Positions 11,063 to 36,175 of a DNA stretch of 64,000 nucleotides are shown piece by piece. The stretch covers positions 26,315,843-26,379,842 of the forward strand of contig OZ026838.1 of the NCBI GenBank assembly GCA_964023205.1, given 5' to 3'. The translations under genes were made by a program, and so were the position numbers. The notes under the pieces are model-generated. The model had not been told where the DNA came from. It saw nothing but the letters and a program-made list of their open reading frames with translations, and searched no databases. The first letter of the stretch is position 1. Each line of letters begins with the position of its first letter. This stretch comes from Lutraria lutraria. Taxonomy: Eukaryota > Mollusca > Bivalvia > Venerida > Mactridae.

Positions 11063-12577
11063 GTTATACATAGTGATGAGGTCAAAATTTTACTATACCA
11101 TAAGTCTTAAAACAGACAATACAATGTGATAGACACATTTACTAAATGTCTAAACATTTCATATCCAATGAAGACATAATAAATGATTTTAAATTGCCAA
11201 ACAAAAATATTGAACATCTTGACATTAGCAATTCAACTTTAGGGAGAATGTGGTTTTAAAGTAGCAAATTAGAAAATAAAATAACTAAATGAATGTGATT
11301 CAATCAAAATCAGCCACCTAAATCTTGTTCAAAATATGCAAAGATCGACACTTTGTCAGTCTTAATGCCAATGTTTGTTGTTTATGAGCGCCTATTAACA
11401 CCTAATTTTTTACAAATAAAATGTTAACTTTTTCTTAAAATTTCATAATCAACAACACTAATATTCTTTATCAATTTGCCACCAACAACTGCATATTGTC
11501 TGCTATATTAGTACAGGTATCTCTACATATCTTTGTTGTCTGCGCTTTCCCTCTAGTTATAAATTGTCATCATGTGTCTGCATTTTATACCCACCCTCGG
11601 TGATCTGAATTTCCTTTTGGTTGTTTTCTGTAAACATTTGTTTTTATTATTCAGTACCAGTAATAACAAATAACTACATTTTTGTACAAGTATTAATAAA
11701 ATGAAAAGACATAAATTTTAAGTTGTTTTATTTTCAACATTCATGTACAATGAATTCAATATATTTATTGTAAACCTTCCTCAACATAACCTGAACATAT
11801 CACAAAACTCAAAAACAACAGATGACATTAGTATAGCTACAATTTGTAACATGCAATTTATCAATAATACCTGAAACAAGTCATATTAATTGTACTGCAA
11901 GTTTTAACAACTTCAACTATACAATAATATTTTTCTATCACAATAAAGACACTGTATGCATGATTTCAGTTAATGTCATGACAGGAAATCTTTCAAAAGA
12001 AAATTTAATCCTGAAAGATTACGTATAATGTACTGTGCATACATGTTGTGGTAAAAATGAAATTTGTGTATGCCATCAAACAACAAAAAGTGCTAAAATC
12101 TGATTACAGCATGATTCAATCCTACTCATATTCATGATTGAAACAAAATCATTCCAACTGTTCATGAGAAAAAATGAAAACTAACAGAGCATCAATACAA
12201 AAAGATTTGTAATGGCTTACATGGCAACTTCCAATCAAGACATAATTGTTATACTTTCGGTTTCTGACCTCTAAAAAAAGACCAAGCATCTTCATGATAG
12301 AATGTTCTATATTTGTATATTAAGTAACTTCACTTTAAAAATGTTTGGCATTGTTATATATCTATGGAATTATTCTTGTATCAGTATATGAGGTATTTTG
12401 TGTGGTTTCACATACAAGACAAAACGATTATGTAAATGCATGCTTGTTTACTCCAACCTTTTCAAGTTATTCGCTGATCAATGTTAAAATGGTATGATGT
12501 CATCATAATTTAAGTATCACAGAATCGTTTAGAAAAAAGCAGGTAATGAAATATATAACAAAAGTATAATAAGTTTA
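11063..12577. other. Convergent intergenic spacer, nothing coding seen
   Basis: AT-rich sequence between EBP2 and the CFAP144 stop. It holds AATAAA words in the minus sense at 11764-11769 and 11727-11732 that could end a long CFAP144 3' UTR. No exon-like frame or recognised repeat was found. Confidence 0.4.
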
Positions 12578-14552
12578 TCAGTTTAGATTTTCTGTTTGTT
12601 CCTTGATTCGCCATGCAACATCCATGTATTTTGTAATTTCTGAATTGGTTCGGGAGTGATTTAATCTTCTATCTGATCTGTCTCTGTCAATCTGTAAAAT
12701 ACGACACAATCATCGGTTAATTTGTTTGCTTCTTCCAAGTTATACACCCCTTTTCAACAGTCACAGTCATATGAGGCAGACAGTTCATCTAACCATCGTT
12801 TCTGGGAAGAACCAGTACTAGACTCCCATCCTCCATAAGCAACTGCCTACTTTCTCACATAAAGAGACATATGGGATCATGATTTAAACATAAAATTTGA
12901 ATCATGTATGGTTATAAAATGATGCAATAAATAGTATGCACCTGTTCTTCAATTTCTGAATATCTTCCACAACTTCAACAAATGTTTGCATGTGCAATAA
13001 ATTATTCTAATACATGTTTTTCTTTTAAATATATAAAATAATTAAAATTCTCTAAGATTTTCTTTCTTACCAGAGGTCGAGTGATCCATCCCACTTCTTG
13101 AGCTTCTGTCTGTGGATAGGTGTATTTCTTAACTGGTTCTAAGTTTGCTCTTGATATAACCTTTTTGAAATGTTCTACAATAAAAAAATGTTAGATATGT
13201 CAAAATAGGTATACAAATATGAAATGAATATAGGAAGGTTTTGTTAAAAAGTTCAGCTCATACCATAATACATTGTCATATCTAACAATATTTAAGAAAA
13301 TGTATGACACAGATACCTAATAAATGAATCCATACAAAAGTAGTCCATATAATCTGAGTGAACTAAACAAATGATCAATATTGTCTTTGATAAAGTGTTT
13401 CTTCCCTTTAAAGAAGATTTGCTGTGATGATTAAAGAGTTTTGATAGTTCTCATTTTTAATCATCTCCACACATAATTTTTTGATTATCATGAAGAAGGT
13501 GAAAAAATCTAAAAAATTAAAATATGATGTCATCTGTAAGATCACATATAGTGGTTTGATTGATGGCAACCACAATGCAAGCTCTTGGTATATATTCAAT
13601 GTATAATTTTAAGGCAGAATTGTACTTCTGATGCAATGCAAACATAGTAGATAAAAGATACATACCATCCTCTTCACCCTCCTCTGTGTCATGAGAAGAA
13701 TTCGGTTTACCGGTTATTACATGGACTGAAACAAAGAAAAACATACTAATTAGTACCATCATCATCATCTCTAGTAATTGCACCCCTCTTGCTAGAGTAT
13801 TCTGGCGATGTGAGATTTGTCTCATTTATATTTCTGCTTCACTTATTGCTGTCTTAACTAGCTCAAGAATGATAATTTATAGATGCAATGAATTCTTCTA
13901 AAGTTTGTTCAATATCTAAACAATAGCTTGTCAATGCACTTCTACCAGCAAGTAATGCACAATGATAAGTAAATTTCTAGCTTACTATGTCATGTCCAAT
14001 GAAGATTTTGTGGAGTATAATATTTCATTGAAGTTCAAATTCAATTAAAGTCAACAAGAGTTTAAAAAGTATCATAACATATAGGATATATTAAGCTTAT
14101 GTGAGCTTTTTGACTGACAATATAATAGAGGTACATTTTAACCCTACAATTATAATCCAACAAACTCCATATTTTATCCAAAATATTGAGACATCTTCGA
14201 AAATGTATCTATTGAAAAGGGTTAACAATGAACAATTCTAGAGCGATAACGATTTTGAAGAATGTACTGTATATAATTACGAATGAACTCAGACAAATAA
14301 TAGCAAAAAATATAAATGAATAAATATAACACATCATCATATTCACTGAATACATTCATTATACTTACTGCACAGATGTTTAAGAAATAAACAAAAAAAG
14401 TTAAAACAGATCGTTAACCTACTCTTTTTGAACGGATTCACACTGTAATTTGTGTATAGCTTCTGATGACGCTGTTCTTTATGTATAGTTTCGCATAATA
14501 TTGCATTATGATGAACAAAATTAGGCGGTTCCTTTTCAGTTTTAGTAGCCAT
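12578..14552 (-). CDS. CFAP144: CFAP144 (FAM183) orthologue, ciliary microtubule protein, 4 exons, 135 aa
   Basis: CFAP144/FAM183 is a small protein of motile-cilium doublet microtubules, probably an inner-junction or luminal protein. Exons on the minus strand: 14552-14423, 13725-13666, 13174-13071, 12691-12578. Phases close to 136 codons including TGA, close to the mammalian length of about 134. Family marks in order: HHNAILCETIHKEQRHQKLY near residues 14-33, NPFKKIHVITGKPNSSHD (the vertebrate equivalent also has a TRKP and a D/H turn), KKYTYPQTEAQEVGW near 84-98, and RRLNHSRTNSEITKY near the end. No membrane segment or signal peptide. A truncated SINE lies in intron 3. It converges with EBP2 and is followed upstream by USP14 on the same strand, about 1.9 kb away. 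Probably expressed in ciliated cells only; no promoter motif was identified. Confidence 0.93.
12719..12868 (-). repeat. 5'-truncated SINE in CFAP144 intron 3
   Basis: The reverse complement matches the 3' body of the SINE at 47605-47868 (shared AGTAGGCAGTTGCTTATGGA, TCTAGTACTGGTTCTTCCC and CATATGA..CTGACTGTTGAAAA), including the A-rich tail (TTTGTTTG on the plus strand). The tRNA-like head is absent. Confidence 0.75.
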
Positions 14553-16477
14553 GATTGCAGTTGTAAAATAATAATGTTCTTCTAATGTTTACTTCCGTGA
14601 AGCTTTCATGTTGTCAAGGTCGTCGCTATGTAAAAGGGGAGGTAATCAATTAACATACTCAAAGACTACAATAATAACGAAAAGCTTCATAATTAACGCA
14701 AAGCATTAAAATGGCGCACGTTTTCGATAATCATAGTTCTGTCAAATAGAGCGGCATAGATAGTCATATTTTTATTATACATTTCGTGGGTGAACATCAA
14801 TATCTTCAGAACGAGATCGCGTTTTTAGACATTTCATGTACTTTTGGGTTGAATGGGTCTTAAATTGCACTGGTAACATGATTTTCTACCACAGGCTGTT
14901 TGTTACCTCCTGGTTTGATATGACAATAGTGTAGCAGAATGATATAAAGTATTTGTATAAATGAATTGTCTGTGATATTAGCCAGTCGATGAACTAAATT
15001 GGTGGAACATTTGACTTGCATACAGGTTGTGGGCCCTGTCTCATCTTACTACAATAGATTATCTTTTTATGTATTTTCTGCCTTTTATATTGATGAGGTT
15101 CAACCTAAGCCACTATCATTTTGCATATTAATGACAGATTATGAATAAGGTTCACACATTTGATAATATCTGGGACCAATACACATTAATAGAGCCCAAT
15201 GAAAATAAATGAAAATACTGTAATGACTGTGATGATGTTATACATTATTTGAGATCAGGTTTTACCAACAGCGATCTCCAGGCCTTTTCTGATTCTTCTT
15301 TTTAATCTGAGTAGTAGTATAATAATAGTATGCCATGCAATCATCTAATTGTTCCAGAACCTTATGAATGGTTATTTCGAACAAAGAATCTATCGCAGCT
15401 GCATAATAGAAAAAGCTTTTGTCCCGGGAGATATAAACTACCAGTATCACATTTATTTATTTGAGTTTAACAATGTTTTTCAACAATTTTTTCAGTTATA
15501 TATGTGGCCCATTCACCTAACCACTTTTCCTGGACTGTATTCTAACCAGTACTAACAAACCCTTCCACAATGAAAAGGCAACTTCTCCACATGGGGAGGA
15601 AAATAAAAGCCATAACAAATTCATTCAGACCATATGCAATTTAAATACTTGTCAATGAAAAACATCCTGCAACTGTGAAATTTCAAATACATTATAATTT
15701 TATGTACATGTGGTTATTCATTTCATTGGATTCAATGCCATTTTCAGCACGTTTTCAGTTTTATCATGGCCGGCAGTTATCCTAACCAGCTTCCCTGGAC
15801 TTCATTCAGGCCTTAACCAGTACTAATCACATTCTATCTGCAAGCTACCATACCTATTTCAGAGGTGGGGGACAATTTATCATAGGATGTAATATCTTCA
15901 GTCATATTTGTCACAGACAGTGTGAGCTTGGCCCGGGGTTCAAACTCACAACCTCTTGATCAGTAGACCAATGCTCTAACTAAGCCAACTGGGCGGGTTG
16001 AAATATCAAACAGACAGAAAATAAGAAAGATGTCTCTATGACAAATTTGTTTATTAAATCATACTAGTATAAGAACAATGATTTTTTGCGATTTCATAAA
16101 ATATCAGTTTTGTAGAGAACTTATCCATGTAAACCGAGAACAGTATTTACAAGCAGAGATAACAACAATAGTGTAGAAATATGATTGCATCCACCAGTAA
16201 GTGCTACACAGCAAATAAACAGTTAACAATACATAAATAACGGTTCAAAAACACAGATTTTTTGTTCTGAAATGTAAAAAGTAAATAGCACAATTAGTAG
16301 GAACAAAGTTTCAGCAATTTATTGATAACCATCCTCTGGAAAAATTGTATGCTTGAAAGAAAATGAACAGCTTTAATAAAGACGGAACACTAACAGATGT
16401 AGTTGTAGGATTGTCTAACAACCATAGAAGTTTTATCACTTTTTGTTTGAAAAAATGTTTGTTCCAAATAATAATAA
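14553..16477. other. Spacer between CFAP144 and USP14, with SINE remnants
   Basis: No gene recognised. About 15485-15610 holds a minus-sense SINE body (CACCTAACCACTTTTCCTGG...). About 15735-15995 holds a fuller minus-sense SINE, whose tRNA-like head includes GGTTCAAACTC (reverse B box) at about 15938-15948 and AACTAAGCCAACTGGGC at 15978-15994. Reverse AATAAA words at 16318-16323 and 16050-16055 are candidate USP14 poly(A) signals. Confidence 0.5.
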
Positions 16478-29098
<12,621 letters not shown>

Positions 29099-29165
29099 TT
29101 TAAGAAGTTTGAAATAAAGCCGGTTTCACAATAAATTTCCGGAAGTTGGTCGCGCATGCGCATTC
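29099..29165 (-). promoter_or_regulatory. USP14 core promoter with ETS and NRF1 sites
   Basis: Immediately upstream of the USP14 start lie an ETS-type CCGGAAGT (29139-29146) and a perfect NRF1 palindrome GCGCATGCGC (29152-29161). Paired ETS and NRF1 sites are typical of TATA-less housekeeping promoters in animals. The 5' UTR must be short, or these sites lie within it. Confidence 0.6.
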
Positions 29166-29911
29166 ATCGGGTAAGTTTATAACGCGGATCTGAAACCCGC
29201 AGATAACCTATGAGTCTGTAAATATATAAATAAATGACGTAATAATAATTCGAGAGTTCACAACTTCTCAATCGATATAAAAAGTGTTAATACAAACTAT
29301 GAGTAAGAGTTTCGATATACAAACAATAAATAATGAATATGAGTCAAACGTTTGTTGGTGTTGCGTTTTTCCCTCGACTTGGTGCGTGTCCGGCACAAGG
29401 CTGCGTTTTAAACACTACCTGAATGAGAGGGAGATAACTCACATTTGTTCAGGTATGGAGGGTAATCGCTAAAAAGACTCCGCAGAGCGAGGACACCGTA
29501 TTATAAACCATTACTCCGCCTACTGGATAGCATGGAACATCTTGGATGGAATTGTTAACAATATCAAATACTTGTATACATATAAGTTCTTGACAATATT
29601 TATATTAAATCATTAATATAAATGATTATATTTTATAAAGAAATGAATCATTAGTGGTGCCAAGAGGTAGGACAATTACTTTTCGTGAGCGAACTTTTGA
29701 GTATGTGGCTCCAAGACTGTACGTGGAACTCATTACCCTGTAAGATTAAATGTGCTCAGTCCATTACCAATTTCAAGAAACTAAGAAATATTATGTGTAA
29801 TTTGTGATAAAAATATTGTTCTTAAATTCAATTTTATCATTACACATCATTACAACTACATTCGAACATTTATTTAGTAATAGTTTTTTTTCAAATGATA
29901 GATAATTATAG

Positions 29912-29941
29912 CAAGGACTTATATACATACATATGTCCTTG
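29912..29941. repeat. Mini-palindrome, CAAGGAC ... GTCCTTG
   Basis: A 30-bp unit with 7-bp perfect outer arms and a TATATACATACATAT core. It shares its end motif with the units at 30229, 30446, 88, 466, 947 and 1874. Confidence 0.7.
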
Positions 29942-30228
29942 ATTATAGCTAGTACGTTGTATCACTTAAATGTATGAACATATAATTATTATTTTGTTTT
30001 CATTTTGTAAGAAAATACTAACTTTAAATTTAGGCTACTTACTTTGATGGCGATACCATTATGTTTTACATGTATATATATTTCTTTTTGTTGATGATTG
30101 TTATTGTAAAGCACTTGTGAACATATTCTATATAATATATATTATATTATATGAAAATGTGCGGTAAACATGTGGTATAATAATAATTATTATAAAAACA
30201 GACTTATTTCTTAAAAATAAAATAATAA

Positions 30229-30277
30229 CAAGGACTTATTTTCATATGATACATGTATGTATATTTATAAGTCCTTG
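30229..30277. repeat. Mini-palindrome, CAAGGACTTAT ... ATAAGTCCTTG
   Basis: A 49-bp unit with 11-bp perfect arms. The core has CATATGATACATGTATGTATAT. Confidence 0.75.
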
Positions 30278-30445
30278 GTAATAAAGAATGATTTTTGTAA
30301 AAAAAGATTTTTTAAGTCTTAACTAATTAGAAAAGAATGTTTTATCAATCAACGTTTCAGCCTATTGGCATATATATTAGACAATTATTAGTACTTCGTA
30401 TTTGTTATATTGTTAATACACACTTTTATTTGTAAATTATATAAC

Positions 30446-30491
30446 CAAGGACTTACATACATACGTATAATTACATACATATAAGTCCTTG
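30446..30491. repeat. Mini-palindrome, CAAGGACTTA ... TAAGTCCTTG
   Basis: A 46-bp unit with 10-bp perfect arms and a core of ACATACATACGTATAATTAC. Confidence 0.75.
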
Positions 30492-30636
30492 ATATAAAAT
30501 ATGTGATAAATTTATATCATTCATCAAATGTTTGTGCAATAATTTAATTTGTGTTATCTGTGGTAAGTTGGCTAGATACATTGTATTATTTATTACATCC
30601 TACTACATATGAAATTGTATCTGATTTTACGTGAAA

Positions 30637-30667
30637 TCAGGTAGTTGTATTAAATACAACTACCTGG
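30637..30667. repeat. Perfect short hairpin in the inverted-repeat block
   Basis: CAGGTAGTTGTAT, a TAA loop, then the exact reverse complement. Thirteen-base arms. Confidence 0.75.
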
Positions 30668-30929
30668 TGAAATGTATACACAAATAAAACTTAATTAGAT
30701 GGAGTACGTTCCGTACTTATATAGCTATCCAGTAGGCGGGTTTACGATTTATAACGGTGAACCTCTCTCTTCTGTTTTCCTCGCTCTGCGGTATCTCTTT
30801 AGCGATTGCCGTGTTGCGAATGTACACATTCAGGTGTGGTGTGATTGTGTTAGGATATCGAAAGTTGTTTCAGGTATGAATTGTATTTACAACGTTTATT
30901 TATGGACAAGATGTAATTAATACAAAAAT

Positions 30930-33900
30930 GTGTTTTTTATTGTTGAGATTTCTGGGTATTCATAAATCTTTCGAAATTCAAGCATCGGAATACTCGGTAC
31001 AGTAATTTTGTGTATTTTCATATTTCAAATGTATTTTGCGGAATTTTATGTCATACACCTAACAGTGAGTGATATGTGAGTGAATGGAAACTGTCGATAT
31101 CAACATATTGCGTCAAGAAGTGTTGACATCTGTTAATAGCCTCACTGAATGGGGTTTTCGGTTCGTTGAATTTGATTTCATAATAAATGAAATAGGAAGG
31201 GTTAAATATAATATCCAGTGGCTACTAATACTGTCACAGTCAATTTATTTATACCAAATTAATTCTGTATTCAATGCTGCTACATTCCTCTAGCTCCTTC
31301 CTTTTTTTCTCAAAGTAATTTACTGCGACATCCACAAACTATTGAGGCTAACCCAGCCTTTGCTTCACCATAGTTCTAGGATTTCAAGGGCTAAATACAC
31401 TCTCTCAGCACCAAATGTAATAGAAGGTAAACAATGTATACAATGTGGGGCTTATACCCGCAACCTCCTGCTTGCAAGTCAGATGCTCTTCTAAGTTAGC
31501 TAATCAGGCTGATTTATATGACCGCCAATTTTTTTATACTAATGTTTTATACAATTATAACTGGGGAATGTGTAATTGCCGGCCCTAGTCAGATAATTAA
31601 GGGAAAGAGAAACTATTTTACGGCCCTAGGGTCTAGCTTTCAGAAAATGTTAACTTTTTGAAAATTGGTACAGAATAAATATATGTTTTTTGTTGCTCAA
31701 ATTTGGGCAAAGATTTTGTTTGGTTGTGTTAATTGCATTTAACAATCAGACCATTTAATATCACCTTTTTAAGACAAGTGGTCAGATCTCACGATAACTG
31801 ACCAGTGGTAAGATATATCACTTTTTGGTATGAAAATTACTGGAAAAAATTGATACAAAGTAATAACAAAATCAATGAACAAATTTGCTGTTTATTCATT
31901 ATCAATTACAAAAGGGAATCAGACATATATACACAACAGAATCATACACAATTTGACAAACATACACAAAACATAAACATTTACAGAGGAGACAAGTTAT
32001 ACAGAATCAAAATTTAGAATTGCACTTTCTAGACTTTGCACATCATCTGAACGCGGTAGACATAATAATACACCTAGAAATGTTAGTGTTTGCCCTATTT
32101 TTCCAGCTAATCAGCTGCTGAGATTATTTGAATTTCGTACCGATTAATTTCATGTAGACGACTCTCTGGGCTCTTCAGCAGATAAATGAAAAGTTCTACT
32201 ATAATTACGTCAAGGTATATTTCAAAATTGAACGAATGTTTAAAGAGACTATATGTATCCAGACGAGTAGAGTTATTAATGGAAGAGTACCAGCTTTGAT
32301 GATAGATATCTAATATTCTCTGTTTAATGGTATTGTAATTCTTTTTTTATTTACTCAATTTATGTTTAATAAGAGCAATATAGAACATAATATTACCAAA
32401 CTGAAACAAGGTATAAATGTACGAAATTGTTAGTTAATTTAATGTTTTAAGTAAGGCGGTGTTTGCTACCAAGAAAGAAAGTTTATCATGAATTATTGGA
32501 AAAATGTGTTGGAAAAAACTATTCTAAATAAATGATATTATTTCTAAAATGTTGTGGGAGAAGTAGTATATAAATCAATTGTTTTTTCTAGTTGAACATT
32601 TGATGTTTTTTTAGTGATATGCAACACCGTATTGTTTAATCAACACCTGTTTATTGTACACACGTGTCGGCCACTCACGCTTGTTAATCCAATTATCACC
32701 TAGTGATCGTTGTATACACAAAGCAGCACAATATGCAATATAATCTATTTCATTTAGTACATTAAAGATTATCACTATATGATTAAATATCATTTAACAG
32801 TTGTAATTACTTTGACAAGTCTTCATCAGGAGATTATTGTAAACTAGTAAATTAATTTTTAAAAAATATCATTCAAATTCAACTATGCTTAACTTTTCAA
32901 CTGAAAAGCAAGCAAAGTAAATGAAATATTTCAATGCAAATAAGGTATAACAAAGTAATTCAATTACTTTAATTGTAGTAATCTATCCTTTTTGAAAAGA
33001 TGCAATATATATACAAATTTAGCTAAGTTAATCACAATACCTTGATAATAAGTCAAAATATTCTTATACAATATTACCTACATTTTGTAGGTAAGTATCT
33101 TGATCCTATTTCCCTGTTCAACGAACAGAAAAACATGAAATGGTATATAGATTTTCGATACAATTAATATCACATTTTGTACAATTTCTTAGGCATATTT
33201 TCTATAATTTTCTTAATTCTTTCATCACAAAATCATTTATATCAGTACATCTTAATCGACAATTAGAACATCGTCAGCAGTTCAGCAACTCAAATACTTT
33301 TCCATCTCAGATTTTACTGATTGGTTCGATTTTTAATAAATCTATTCTGAAATAATATAAACATACTTACGGCAAAAACGACACATCAGTGCCATTTTTT
33401 TTCATTTATTTAACATTTTGATAATTTTATGTGTAATTAAGGAATTACTCTTAGCTGATAACTGATTTAACTACATTGTATTTGTTTGTCTTGATTAACT
33501 AATTAACATTCTTCTAACAATCTTAACTGATATTATTTAAAATCATAAACACATACTAGTGTAAATAACTAAATGCAATTAATTGATGGATAGAAACTAA
33601 AGGAAGGTGATAATTACTGATTTATATTGTAAAACTTAATGTCTTTGATGTTCTGAAAAATGCAACATATTAGATATTCTTAAATACTGAACGAAATTTC
33701 ATTTAACGCACTGTTACTAATTTTTGATATTTTTCTTTTCATACTGCTATAATGTTTTAATAATGCTTGCATTCCTATTTTACCATACATGCACGTTTAA
33801 TAGTCTTAAAAGTCTAATTTATCAAACTGCTGGCCTATTATCGTTACATCTGACTACAGGTCTCTATAAGGTAATAAACGTTCCAATTGTTAAATTGAAA

Positions 33901-34200
33901 TTAACAGACCAGACAAAATCTTTGGCCAAGTTTGCACTACAAAAAAATATTTATCCTGAACCAATTTTCAAAAAGTGAGCAATTATTGAAAGCTGAGAGC
34001 TTTAGTTTTATCGTGGAGCAATAAAAATAGAAATAATTTGAAAACTAAATATATATTAGACCCTAGGGCCCAAAAAATATTTACAAATCTTTTTACAAAT
34101 AAAATCTGTGTTAAGATGGGATTAATAAATAGGGCTACCTTCTAGGGCCTAAAAAACAAAACAAAAAAACCCTGTCATGAATGAGTTACTGCTACAATAA
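30930..34200. other. Gene-poor interval
   Basis: AT-rich sequence without recognised exons. A minus-sense tRNA-like SINE lies at about 31350-31515, with CCCGCAACCTCCTGCTTGCA and GCTCTTCTAAGTTAGCTAA marking its head. The remaining open frames are short, A/T-driven and unrecognised. Confidence 0.45.
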
Positions 34201-34203
34201 ATG

Positions 34204-34378
34204 TACATGTCAAACATGTGTTAACGGCCACCTCTGAAAAAAGGCCATCCAGTGTATAAAGGCTATTCTTTCAAAAACTGTCAATGATTATTTAGAACAA
34301 ATTGACCTGCGAAAAAAGACCACCTGTCAATAAAGGTCACATTTTGTCTCTCCCAGCAGTGGTCTTTATTCACAATCA
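34204..34378. mobile_element. MITE, CAGTCAAACCTGTG family, degraded
   Basis: The left end is ATGTCAAACATGTGTTAACGGCCACC; the interior carries AAAGGCCATCC, AAAAAAGACCACCTGTC and AATAAAGGTCAC as in the other copies. The right end is eroded. Confidence 0.55.
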
Positions 34379-35889
34379 AAAAGATACCCGGCAGTGGATT
34401 GAAGTTTTGACATATGTTTTGTTCTTAATGTGCTTATACAAATTTGATCAATAATGTAATAATGCTAAAATTGATTGTTTGATTTCCTTTTAAGACAGTA
34501 CTCGAATTATCCTCTTTTGTGGTGATAAAAGAATTATAATCCTTTATAATTTTCTTGCATATTGATATTTCTGGCCTGTCAATAATGATATTGTATTTAT
34601 TGATGCTTTTCAAGTTGTAAGCTACACGTTACAGGTATATTGTATGGTTACGGCCTGTACCCATGCATGAATGAGCAGACTGAATTTCATTAAATATAAA
34701 GCATAAATAAACTAACCCTTAGGGTATACTGATCAGAAAGACGCTTTTATTCGAAAAATCTACCAAGTGGTTAAGAAATACATAACATTACGAGTGTAGT
34801 TTTGAATATTCATATTTAGTATGGACATTGATCATCGTTCATCAAGATATGTATTGACCACATGCTGGTAAATTGTTTTATTTTGATTCCGGTTTATTTT
34901 GTGCATTAATTGTTTTGTTTAACTTTCTGATTTAAGTTTTTTACTAAGATTTAAGGTATGATTTATTATTTATCTTTTCGCATTTTTTTTATCCTTATTA
35001 AATGTATTGAAAATGCCGTTTGCTTTAAAAGTAGACATGTTTTTAATTCTTTACGTATTAAAATGTGTACTACGTACATCGTATATATAAATCAATTTTT
35101 AGCATACCTTATGTATATATATCTACAACGACCTTGATTAGTGTGCCAAATTTTATTTTGTCTGATTGAAGTTTCTTGTGTAAGATTATCATATGTCTTA
35201 TATAACTTTTAGTTAAGTATTTTTATAGTTCGGAACTATGTGTAAACAACATTATGAAAGTTTAATTACATATCAGTGAATACTATCAAATGAGTTTGAT
35301 GTTGTAGATCATGAAAGTGTTGACACTTTAAGTCGGTGTTTTTGCCAATAATCGTTGAACCAAAATATACCTTGCTATCTATATTGTGACACTATGACTG
35401 GTGGGGGTTAAAGTTAGGTATTTTATTACTGCTAACCTTTGAAGATAGAAATCAACAACCACACACACTACATGCTTGCTGGTAATTAATTCTTCTAGGG
35501 GTCTATTCACTCTTTAAAGTTTAAGGGTATTTCATTGTCTATATTGCTATATTTTAAACTTGGTTAGTGTTTAGTTGTTGACCATGTCATGTGAGATCAT
35601 TTGAGATATGGCTGATTGACATGTCAGATTAGCTCACAAGGAAAGTTTGAAAGATTTTTTTAATGTGAATATGGTGTAAGAAATACTAGACGATTATTTG
35701 TTTCAAAATTTATTTAAAAAAAATAAGTTAAGGAACCATATTGAGCATCTGTGAAACATGTACTGTCAGTGACTAATATTGTTTTCTTAATGACAGTTTC
35801 ATGCCTGCTAGTTATAAGTCAAGCTAGCTGTTTCGGAACCACCTATCATGACCCAATCCCTCTTCTAGGGGCCTCTGTGAGCAAGTTAT

Positions 35890-36175
35890 TATGTTATAGT
35901 AATCTCTAAGTCCCTCACCACTCTGTGTTCAAATCAACTGGGACCTGACTTCATATGTGAGGAAGCCGTCCCGCTGGCTTACAGAAGGTTGATGGTGGTA
36001 CTCTGGTGTTTGCCCGAGGTCTTCTTCCACTGTTTGCCCGAGGTCTTCCATCACTGTTTGCCCGAGGTCTTCCTCCACTGTTTGCCCGAGGTCTTCCTCC
36101 ACTGTTAATTAAAGCTGAAAGTGTTACTGACTGACCCTGGATGTTGACGTGATGTTAAACACCACAGAAATCAAA
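35890..36175 (+). repeat. SINE with internal 24-bp tandem repeat
   Basis: The body matches 6590-6790 and 38861-39095 (ATGTGAGGAAGCCGTC, TTACAGAAGGTTG, GTGATGTTAAACACC). Within it, 36007-36102 holds four copies of TGTTTGCCCGAGGTCTTCCT-type 24-mers. The other copies carry a single one. Confidence 0.7.
36007..36102. repeat. 24-bp tandem repeat x4 inside the SINE
   Basis: Copies at 36007-36030, 36031-36054, 36055-36078 and 36079-36102, with one or two substitutions between copies. Confidence 0.9.

Larger units (their letters stand above)
29453..30833. repeat. 1.4-kb inverted-repeat block upstream of USP14
   Basis: The left arm (about 29453-29531) and right arm (about 30724-30833) are imperfect inverted repeats. 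Exact shared pieces include GCTATCCAGTAGGCGG (30724-30739 against 29516-29531) and CCTCGCTCTGCGG. The 1.2 kb spacer is strongly AT-rich and carries three CAAGGACTT palindromes plus a hairpin at 30637-30667. No transposase is encoded. Confidence 0.75.
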
